Origin: Henricia sp. BOLD:AAB3569
Taxonomy: Eukaryota; Echinodermata; Asteroidea; Spinulosida; Echinasteridae
DNA: 64,000 nucleotides
Assembly: GCA_037783545.1 (NCBI GenBank)
Contig: JBBELK010000297.1
Location: forward strand, 1,302,001-1,366,000
Direction of reading: 5' to 3'
Part shown: piece by piece, positions 55,900 to 64,000 of the stretch
Position numbering within the stretch: the stretch's first letter is position 1
How the letters are laid out: each line of letters begins with the position of its first letter
Made by a program: the position numbers and the translations under genes
The notes under the pieces: generated by a model
The model's input: the letters and a program-made list of their open reading frames with translations, nothing else
Database searches by the model: none
Told to the model about the DNA's origin: nothing

Positions 55900-58800
55900 A
55901 TGGAGGAAATTGATCAGAGAATTTTGTCCTCGAATAACGCTGTCCCCATCAAACATGTCAAAAGACCGACAATCATCAAAGCTACCCCATCATCGGGTAA
56001 GTGTGTGGGATTATGCTGGGTTTGGTAGGCGTACTTTGTCTTTGTTATTTTCGTAGGATTTGTTGGAAGTGACTCGTGAGGTTTCCGCCGGCTACTGTTT
56101 ATTTCAGTCAGAAGCCGGCGCGCGCATGCGCACCATCCATAACTGAATATGTGATAATAGAAACAAACTTTTTTAAAAAGTCCTGATGATCAAGACATAA
56201 TTTCAGAGCTCGTCATGATTGTTGCCGATTATTTGCATCTTGCGGAATTTTTCAGTGCAAATCACCATGAACACGGTTGGAAAAAACCATGGAGTACTAA
56301 CAATACCACGCGTCAGCCACGCCCACAACATTGTATTGTAATGATGATTATGGCATTAATTTCCTAGGGAGTGGGGAACTTGCATTATGACTTGTCATCC
56401 TTTGTATATCTTTTCACGTACACAGACTTTAATAATACAAAAAAGTACATTTTTTTCAGCCTCTTTTTTTTAGTTTGTTTTGATGGGTAATACTATATAC
56501 CGGAAAACACCGGAAAACATACTAAATACCGGAAAACACTAAATACCGAAAAACACCGGAAAACATACTAAATACCGGAAAACACACTAAATACCGGAAA
56601 ACACCGGAAAACACACTAAATACCAGAAAACACCGGAAAACATACTAAATACCGGAAAACACACTAAATACCGGAAAACACCCGAAAGCACTTAAAACAC
56701 CACCCCCACTACCTGCAGAAAACATCATAAAATACTGTTTTCCGGTGTTTTCCGGTATTTAGTATGTTTTCCGGTATTTAGTATGTTTTCCGGTGTTTTC
56801 TGGTGTTTTCCGGTAAATAGTACTACCGGTTTTGATACCCAAATGCGATACACAATGTATACGCCGAATGATATTTAAGTTGCCCCTTGCTTTGATATTT
56901 GTGTACTAAACTGGGTATTTCACAATGGTTTGACTTTTGAAAAACTTACAAGATATTTATTCTCCCTTAATAATATTCATGTAGGCCTAAATGATGTATT
57001 CAAATACAACTCATCCTTTTCATGTATTCAAAAACGTTATGGGAATCCAGGTACAGCTGCTTTTAAACAATGGTATTCTGTCGGTCACACATCCTGGCAC
57101 TTTTGTGACCCGGTGTCATATGCCTTGGCTTATACGGGCATAGACCTTATCGCAAATACTGCTTGGGTAAGTTTTCACAAAAGCAGCAATGTATTGTGGG
57201 AAGGTTTTCGGGGCAGACTTTGCCCCGTTTTCCTTCCCACAATACAGTTGTGCCTTTGTGCAAACTCGCCCAAGCGGTATTTGCAATAAGGTCTATAGCA
57301 TATGTACGTGACTGGATCGGAGTGAAAACAAATTTGTTTATGCTTAGATACGTGGCTTTGTGCATTTCTCCCAATCCCCTACCACTTACACCTACCGGTA
57401 CCCTGTTTTGCCTGTCTCGTGTTTAGTCGCCAATTAAAGGCACAGGCTCGTCAGCAATGCGCGTGCCAAATTCGTGCCACGAAATACGCAGCTCCGTGTA
57501 GCAAAGGCATGGAGCTGCGTGTTGCGTGTCACAAATTTGGCGCGCGCGCATTGCTGACGAGCCTGTACATTTAAGTCCTGTAGAAAATTCAAACTTTTCT
57601 TTCTATTTTCTTTTCCTTTGTTTACATTTTTTATTTTTTTACCCAAGCCTTAGACAAAAGTTATTGTTAACCTGCATGAAAAAGTTGAGTAGTACATAGC
57701 GTACATGTGCATTTATTTTAACAAATTATAACGATGCATGTTTTAGTTTAAAACCAGCCTTGTGTGTGCATGTTCAGGGGCCACTAACAATGATGAGAAT
57801 AATAGTGCTGATGCTAAGACCTCATCTGTGGATTCAGAACCACAGCCTACTGAAAACAGGTACAGGTACCTCCGACTTTGTTTTGTTTTGTTTTGTTATT
57901 GTGTTGTAGCAGTCATCCACTCATCAGTGGGCCTCGCTGATCCATGCTGCCGGTAGCAGTCATACAAAAGAGTCTTTCCACGGTAAAGGGGACATTTTAG
58001 CAACGCAGACCATATTTTTGAGGAAATACCTTTGTCTGGTCTCAAAATAAAAGAAATGAGTTTAAGTTGTTCTGAAGAGATAACTTAGGCCCAAACAGGG
58101 TTACAAATAGTGTGACAACATGCCTTTCCAAAAACCCTGTGTACAAATTTCCAATATACGCTCGTAACCGGGACGGACACTTGTGTAACATTTAAGGCTC
58201 AAACATGTTTTGACTCTAGATGCCTTATATTGATTTTGATATGAGGAATGGAATGTCAAGCCTGACAATTATTGTGCTGTGCATGGCTGTGAATTTTTGT
58301 TAAGTTCTAGCCAAAAATTATTAACAGGTTTTAATTTATTTGCATGGCATTTTAAAAAAACTTTGCTGTACAAATATTTGAGGACTCGACTTGACAACTT
58401 CAAACGTGATTTTGTTTACGTCCCACAGTGAAGTTGTAACCAGAAGGCTGCCTCCAGCAAGACCTTCAACGGGTAAGATCTAGTTGTGAGACTTTGTGTT
58501 GTTCATTTATAACTTGTGCAGTATTTTTCGCCAAAACAACCTTTTAAAAATTTATTTTGGACATTAAATTTTCGTCTCAGGAGACGAAAACTCATTTTAC
58601 TCATTTCTCAATAGCACTTGAATATAGACAGCCGAAGTGTGACGTGCGTTGCCATGGCAATTGGATCTAAACTATCATGGCCGTCAGGAAAAGTACCATT
58701 GGAAAAGCACTGGGACACGGTTGAGTGATTTTTAGTTTAGATCCAATTGCCGAGGCAACCAACAAAAGGTGAAGTATTCACTTCGGCAGTCTATAGCACT

Positions 58801-61800
58801 TCAGACAAAACCATTTCAGGGGAGGTTTTCTACGGTCATCATGTTTATATTGTGTAAGTTAGGCGTAAATCTGTGAACATTTTTGATTTTCGAGATACCA
58901 ATCATGTATACTGCCTTTAATACAAATATACAATTGTTTTCATTGACGATACTTTTGTTTTGGTAAATAAAAATAAGTACTTGTTGGTTTTGTTGTGTGA
59001 CATACTGAACAGGTCCTTTAAAGCAATCTTCAGCAAGACCAGCAAGTTTCCATCTCCGTACTGATGAGCCCACACCTCAACCACGACCAGTTAGTGTACA
59101 CCTGCCACTGTCGCACTCTTCAAGCTTGAAGGACAGGCCTTCTGCTGGTAAACCACAGAAAAAGTGAGTGGAATTAACTTCTTGCCTTCCGCAATCCTCT
59201 AGAATAGAGTAGAAAATCAATGTTATGGGTCCACACAAAAACCAGTGAACTATTTCCCTGTGTTTCACCAATGGTTGTTTCAGATTGCCAGTGAATGTTT
59301 AGACCCAGTTATCCTTGCAACTGACGTCGCGTTTTAGTATTCTTTTCGTAAAGGATCTAGTAGATTCTGAATTTCTCACCATTAGGAGAATTTTGATTGA
59401 GACTGAATAGTTGCTGATACCAGGATGATTTAGTAAGATTGAGTATTGGGTATTTAAAGAAAAAGTGGATTTTAAAGGATTGAGAGTATTTTGGAGGATA
59501 GTATCGTAATGCAATCATAACGTTGAAGGTGTGTATTGGCCAAGCCCTTAAGCAGTGTGTTGTAGACCTCTTTCCTGCTTTGACCAACAGACGACCAGAG
59601 ATCACCGTAGTCTCCGCCCGACCTCTCAGTGAAGTTATAGGATTCTCCAAGGGCACCAGTTTGTCATACCGCCCACTTGGCCAACCCCTAAACTAGTGGT
59701 ACCCACTCCCAATCCTGTCCTAAGCACAACACCCATAATCTTGTTTCTAATACCAACAGACGGCCAGAGATCACCGTAGTCTCTGCCAGGCCCCTCATTG
59801 AAGTTGCAGGATTCTCCAAGGGCACCAGCCTGCCATCTGCAGCCGTACCGCCCACTGGATCAACCCCTAAACCAGCGGTACCAACGCCCAATCCTGTCCC
59901 AATCACAACACCCATTATAATCTTGTTTCTAATACCAACAGACGACTAGAGATCACCGTAGTCTCAGCCAGACCTCTCAGTGAAGTCGCAGGATTCTCCA
60001 AGGGCACCAGCCTGCCGTTTGAAGCCAAACCGCCCACTGGACCAACCCCTAAACCAGCGGTACCAACGCCTAATCCTGCGTCAAACATAACGCCTGGTGA
60101 CACTCCAGACGAGGCCTCTTCACACCCGGTGGCAGCACCAAGGCGAAGAGGTTCAAATCCAGACCAGGACACGGTGAAATCAACACAGCCTACTGTCGAT
60201 GTTGAAGGTAAGGCACTTGCAGTTTTAGTACAGACAGATTCCAGGCATTGCAAATTTTCCACAAATTAGACTGTTTCATTTCATACCTTTGCACCCAACC
60301 TGTGCAACTGTGTGTAAAAATCAATTAATCATATTGCAAGGGAAGATGTGCCTTCTGTGTCGGTCTCTTCTGTGAACAGGTTATGTGTTTTCATTGGCTA
60401 GTTACATTCATTTTGGCTCAGCATGTATCTCGGGTTTGTTGTACACGAGTTTGCTGCACACAGCAAGCTACATGCTGAAGAAACGGCCACCAATGACGTT
60501 TTACTTGGCAGATAACTCTTATTTGTGGGAGAGTTCAGGGTTTAATGTCGAGTACATGTATTTCAATTTATGATCACATTTCTTGTAACTTTTTATCCCT
60601 AGAGTCTTCTGGTGCGAATGGTACAAGTGTCATGTCTGGTGCACCCCCGCCTCTCCCCACCAGCCGACCAAAAGGTCCTTACACACCCCCTCCCTTGCCT
60701 AGCTCAAGGCCCAAGGGAGCTTATGTTCCCCCTGCGTCTGTGTCATCTGCTTCCGTTTCAGAAGGGAAGGCAAGCAGTGTAAGCTTGGAGGCAACACCTG
60801 TGCCAAAACCGCGGTGGCCATCTGCGTCAGACTTGGAGAAAACATCGCAAGATAAAGTCAATGAAATCCATCACTCACGGGCAGTAACTCAGAATCATGT
60901 ACCTAGACCAAGACAGGCTGAAAGTGAGACACATGTAGCACCGTTAAAAACTGATTCAACGAGTCGTGCGCCTACAATCCCAGATAAACCACAGTTGCCC
61001 CCTCATGTGCCTTGCAAGCCAGCACAGAAACCAGCAGTGCCTCATCCTAACACTGCTCCGAAACCGGTAGATAAACCTCCACTTCCTCAACCTGTGGCTT
61101 CCACCAAACCATTAAACCAAACAAGTAATACTGCTGCCAAAGGTCAAGTTCAGACATTGTCAAATAACAAACCCTCTGAGAGTTCACAAGCCTCTAAGAC
61201 AACCATGCCTCTTATGCCTGCTTCAGGACAAAAATACTCCAGAGCAGATATTCTGTCTCTGTTTGACAGCACGTTCCAGAAAAACTCCAAGTCGGATTCT
61301 CAAATAAAGGTTGGTGATTCTGCCACAAGGAGTGCAAGCACTGGTTCAGTGGGAACTGAGCAGACCAAAGCTAAAAATGAAGCCGATGCCTTGCAATTTG
61401 CAAGTGTCGTGGCGCAGAATACATCAGCTCAGGACGTTAAAAATATCAGGGGAGGAGCCCAGGTGGTCAGGCAATCTGAGGATGGCCGAAAGGCAGCCAG
61501 CTCCGTTACGAGGATTGCGAAAAGCACTGCATCTGATGTGAGATCCTCGAATACCTCATCAGGGGACTTGAAGTGGCAGATTGCCAGTTCAGCTGCTAAG
61601 AACGTCTCTGCAGATGATGCTAAGAACATGGGGAAGGCCGGAGTATCGATCGCCAAATCTGAAGAAGGTCGCAAAGCGGCCTCTTCAATTTTTAACATCA
61701 CAAGATCAAGTATGAACCAAATGAATCAATCTCAGTCCCAGAATCTAACATCGAGAGCCAGACCCCAGAGGGCGCCGCAGCAAGAGTCTAGTCTGGGTAG

Positions 61801-63189
61801 CTTGATGGGTTTAATGCCCCCTCCCAAGACGCCATCTCAAACAGCCCCAAAGCCACCTTCCTCAAGCAATAAGCCAGCTCCAGTTCCTAAGTTTAAGATA
61901 TCATCAGAATCTGCTGCAGCAGGAGTGTCACGTTTCAAACCTACGATCATTAGGCCGGGAGCAGAGAAGCCTGGATCTAAGCCAAACAGTCGAAGTAACT
62001 CGCCTGAATCAAAGCGCAAGGGACCGCCACCTAGGGTAAGATATAGTAGATACGTATTGTCAAGACGGTTGAAATAACGCATTTGTATAAAGACACACTG
62101 ACCTTTCACTTACATTTACTCGGTGCATCGATGTGACAAACATACTCTCTGCAACCTTCAATAGACCTGAAACGTAATGACGTCATGCAATGTTTACCGC
62201 GGTGCATTTTTACTGCATTATGGGTGAAAAGTGGGGACGAAATCTCTGCATCTCTGCATCTCTAGTTTGCATGCGTTGCATGCATAGCGCCTAGCGTATT
62301 ATGCACGTAACTTTGTGAACTTTACTAACCGCTTCGCTGGGAAAAAAACGTCAAAAACAAAGATCGTAAATTTCTAAAATGGTTCGTGTCAACTTAGTTG
62401 TGCCTGCGTGAGTTTTAAACCCACGACGGATGCCGGAACTATGGTGTTTTAAGTTATAAGACCACAAAAGGCAGCCAAAATGGCTCTGCAATAATTGTGC
62501 AAACTAGTGAGGCACAGATTTCGTCCCCACGTTTCACCCATAATGCACCGCGGTAAACAATGCGTGACGTCATTATGTCATAGGTCTAATCCAGGGAACG
62601 ATTTCACAAAAGTTAAGACGAGTTCAATGTGTCCTAAATCCTGTTCCCTTCTTAAGTTGCATCTTAGCGCTTCATGAAATTATCCCCCGGTCATGTATTT
62701 AAATCAAGTAACGGGTCTCGCTAGTTAGTACAAATGGTCAACTAACCACTGAGACCTGAGATAGATTTCACTAAAGTTAAGGCGAGTTCAATGCATCCTA
62801 ATTCCCATACCAATGTCCCAAGATAAAGAAGAGTGACCTTTCCTAAGACGTCTTAGTGCTTTGTGAAATCGACCCCAAGCTTGCCCGTGTCCATGGTGCA
62901 TGAGGCAAGGCACTTTGCCATAAATTTCGTGTCTCCACCCAGAAGCAAATTAGTACAATATTAACATCTCGATCAATATTATCAGCCCTCCAGCGGCCCC
63001 CAGTTCAAGTCCAAAGGTACAGCTCCAACTCGTCCCAATGCACCCAGTAGCAGCCAGACGTCATCCAACATGAAACCCAAACGTCGTGCACCATTGCTGC
63101 CAGGTGGGCCTGCACCACTCAAACCATCCCAGTCCGAGTCACTACCACCAAGACCGGGTCCTGGCCATCCTCTCTATAACAAATACATG
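55900..63189 (+). CDS. SH3D19: SH3D19 (EBP/Eve-1)-like adaptor, 5' half
   Basis: In vertebrates SH3D19 binds ADAM proteases, endophilin and SOS through an N-terminal proline-rich half and five C-terminal SH3 domains. Only the proline-rich half lies in this window. Exons: 55900-55996, 57778-57859, 58429-58472, 59013-59163, 59942-60207, 60603-62035, 62986-63189; all phases agree, 759 codons so far, continuing past the right edge. Recognition: LPPRPGPGHPLYNKYM at the end of the last exon against LPPRPKPGHPLYSKYM in human, PTIIKATPSSG like PTVIRIPAKPG, and QKK|RLEIT like KKPEIT at the exon-5 border. The first exon opens with MEEIDQRILSSNNAVPIK. Other marks: PPPLPTSRPKG and PPPLPSSRPKG class SH3 ligands, PVPKPR, and two related helix-rich repeats of about 45 residues (61386-61520 and 61570-61710) that I do not know from vertebrate SH3D19. 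Exon 5 has two upstream relatives at 59591 and 59760. Confidence 0.85.
56496..56826. repeat. Hairpin of tandem CCGGAAAACA units
   Basis: Left half (56496-56690): tandem TACCGGAAAACACACTAAA and CCGGAAAACA units. Right half (56735-56820): the same in complement (TGTTTTCCGGTATTTAGTAT). Outer tips GGGTAATACTATATACCGG and the matching right side with AGTACTACCGG and GATACCC. Looks like a foldback element whose arms expanded in tandem. First intron of the SH3D19-like gene. Holds more than 15 CCGGAA cores. Confidence 0.8.
57138..57297. mobile_element. MITE with ATAGACCTTATCGCAAATAC ends
   Basis: Left ATAGACCTTATCGCAAATAC, right its near complement GTATTTGCAATAAGGTCTAT. The arms extend over about 60 bases (GCTTGGGTAAGTTTTCACAA, TTGTGGGAAGG). 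Mirror frames on both strands are by-products. Intron 1 of the SH3D19-like gene. Confidence 0.8.
57434..57574. repeat. Hairpin MITE, GCGCGC-loop family, full copy
   Basis: TTAAAGGCACAGGCTCGTCA to GACGAGCCTGTACATTTAA, arms of about 60 bases around AGCAAAGGCA; third copy of the family. Confidence 0.85.
57960..58190. mobile_element. Copy of the AAATACCTTTGTCTGGTCT repeat family
   Basis: Contains CCACGGTAAAGGGGACATTT, AAATACCTTTGTCTGGTCTC AAAATAAAAG and AACATGCCTTTCCAAAAACC in the order seen at 14030-14160 and, inverted, 36195-36290. Intron 2 of the SH3D19-like gene. Confidence 0.65.
58622..58799. mobile_element. MITE with TATAGACAGCCGAAGTG ends
   Basis: Left ATAGACAGCCGAAGTGTGAC, right TTCACTTCGGCAGTCTATA; inner TTGCCATGGCAATTGGATCT and AGATCCAATTGCCGAGGCAA. 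178 bases. Intron 3 of the SH3D19-like gene. Confidence 0.75.
59591..59941 (+). pseudogene. Two extra copies of SH3D19-like exon 5 (A and B)
   Basis: Copy A begins at 59591, copy B at 59760, and the exon used in my model (C) at 59942. All three follow an ACCAACAG acceptor, start in the same phase and encode R(P/L)EITVVSARPL then GFSKGTSL. Spacings are 169 and 182 bases, so the unit includes the acceptor and part of the exon. A has lost bases and shifts frame after GTSL. B stays open to PTPNPVPITTP but shows no strong donor. Only C has the downstream coding part and a good donor (GAAG|GTAAGG). A and B could still act as alternative or cryptic exons. Confidence 0.7.
62160..62592. mobile_element. 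MITE with AATAGACCTGAAACGTAATG ends
   Basis: Left AATAGACCTGAAACGTAATG ACGTCA, right TGACGTCATTATGTCATAGG TCTA. The arms continue with GTTTACCGCGGTGCATT and TTATGGGTGAAA and complements over about 75 bases. 433 bases. Related outer phrase at 13545-13590. Intron of the SH3D19-like gene. Confidence 0.8.
62593..62900. mobile_element. Two half-elements with TTTCACAAAAGTTAAGACGA ends
   Basis: 62600-62690 (CGATTTCACAAAAGTTAAGA to GCGCTTCATGAAAT) and 62765-62880 (AGATTTCACTAAAGTTAAGG to TTAGTGCTTTGTGAAATCGA CCCC). Both have loosely inverted ends of the same family as 50129-50248. Non-coding. Confidence 0.55.
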
Positions 63190-63259
63190 GTAAGAAGAAA
63201 ATGATTAAACCGTCGCAAAGGTTTAGCAGTAATGGGGTAAACTCCAGGATGTTTTGTGT

Positions 63260-63920
63260 AACCCAAACGTCGAGCTGCATTAAAGCCAGGGGGTGCTGAG
63301 CCACTTAAAACCCTCTAAAGCTGAGTCACTACCACCAGGACCGAGCCCTGGGCCCAATTTCATAAAACATGTTAGCACCCGATTTTTTAATAAGCAGCAC
63401 TCTCTCCATTTCATAAAACTGTTTAAGCACTAGCAAACCAAACGGCATGCTAACCTACCGATTTTTTGCTAACGTGACGCCATCTTTTTTCTTCGCCATT
63501 CTCGGCAAAATCCGAGATACATTTCCCAACAGATACACAACTTTCAGCTGTTGTTGAAATATTCCAGTCAGCGACAGGCAAGGGTCTTCTGTGGTAGTAA
63601 TAACCATCCCATAATGGAAACATAACCGATGATGGTATTTGAACATTTTGACGTTTACTTATGAAAGCAGACGATGAACGCGTTCGAACAAAACAGACGA
63701 CAGCGTTGCGCTCGCACTCTCTTTGCGCGCTTAGAACAACAAACTTTATGAAATACGCCCTTGCTTGAGCGAATATTCCTGCTATGCTTAATCCAAATGT
63801 TTGATTAAGCGTAACATGTTTTATGAAATTGGCCCCTGGTCATCTTCTCTATAATAAATACATGGTGAGAAGGGAAATTATAAAAACTGTCAATTAATGG
63901 GTAAACTCTAAGAATACAAG
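63260..63920 (+). pseudogene. Decayed copy of SH3D19-like exon 7, split by a MITE
   Basis: 63260-63352 copies exon positions about 63074-63166 (ACCCAAACGTCG, GAGTCACTACCACCA) and is frame-shifted. 63837-63920 copies positions about 63160-63240, including CTCTATAA(T/C)AAATACATG, the donor and intron sequence (GGGTAAACTC). Between them is a MITE. Downstream intron sequence was therefore duplicated together with the exon before the insertion. Confidence 0.75.
63354..63836. mobile_element. 483-base MITE with GCCCAATTTCATAAAACATG ends
   Basis: Left GCCCAATTTCATAAAACATG TTA, right TAACATGTTTTATGAAATTG GC. CCCTGG occurs on both outer sides and is the probable target duplication. Inner GATTAAGCG and GTTTAAGCACTAGC segments. 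Same terminal theme as 31987-32244. Confidence 0.75.
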
Positions 63921-64000
63921 TTTGGTTTTGTTTGATTTATTTAATAAATTTTCATGCAACAAGAAGTAATTTCATATGAAACAATTTACACAAGAAAGCT
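63921..64000. other. Intron sequence to the window edge
   Basis: A+T-rich sequence inside the SH3D19-like gene. The SH3-domain exons expected for this family are not in the window. Confidence 0.5.

Noticed and set aside
60545-60602. ATG at 60545 as the start of the proline-rich protein
   Set aside because: The frame before 60603 is intron sequence. A TCCCTAG acceptor at 60602 and the phase-1 donor at 60207 join the exon to upstream exons, giving the SH3D19-like order.

Overview
The window is animal nuclear DNA: interrupted genes with GT-AG introns, about 60% A+T, and very many short inverted-repeat transposons (MITEs), tRNA-derived SINEs and LINE tails. The proteins are close to both vertebrate and fly homologues. 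Together with the repeat landscape (palindromic elements, a SINE tail carrying an AGCAAGGCACTTA-type core) this suggests a marine invertebrate deuterostome, such as an echinoderm, hemichordate or lancelet. The species is an inference and not certain. No retrovirus, LTR element, Polinton or toxin gene was recognised.

Layout. 1-3.75 kb: gene-free, MITE-rich. 3.9-6.0 kb (minus): intronless LRR-Ig transmembrane receptor. 6.5-7.15 kb: LINE 3' end. 8.4-9.2 kb: nested foldback element. 10.1-10.7 kb: minisatellite. 10.8-11.5 kb (minus): small single-pass membrane-protein gene or relic. 11.8-19 kb: repeats. 19.1-29.0 kb (minus): a 12-exon AADAT (kynurenine/alpha-aminoadipate aminotransferase) gene with one in-frame stop. 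34.3-50.6 kb (minus): a 14-exon JADE/Rhinoceros PHD-finger gene, the scaffold of the HBO1 histone acetyltransferase complex. 51.6-53.9 kb: large palindrome. 55.9 kb to the right edge (plus): the 5' half of an SH3D19 (EBP/Eve-1)-type adaptor gene, divergent from JADE and probably sharing a promoter interval with it.

The three multi-exon genes are not a pathway: one is mitochondrial/cytosolic tryptophan-lysine catabolism, one is chromatin, and one is endocytic/ADAM adaptor scaffolding. Their human counterparts (AADAT, JADE1, SH3D19) all lie on the long arm of chromosome 4, so the cluster looks like retained ancestral linkage.

The most unusual feature is in the JADE gene. The 3' end of one coding exon with its splice donor has been amplified into about 37 tandem copies (44.67-48.44 kb), leaving some 36 decoy donors in the following intron. 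Exon duplication is a theme of the window: SH3D19 has a triplicated exon, and both JADE and SH3D19 carry a decayed exon copy that was later split by a mobile element.
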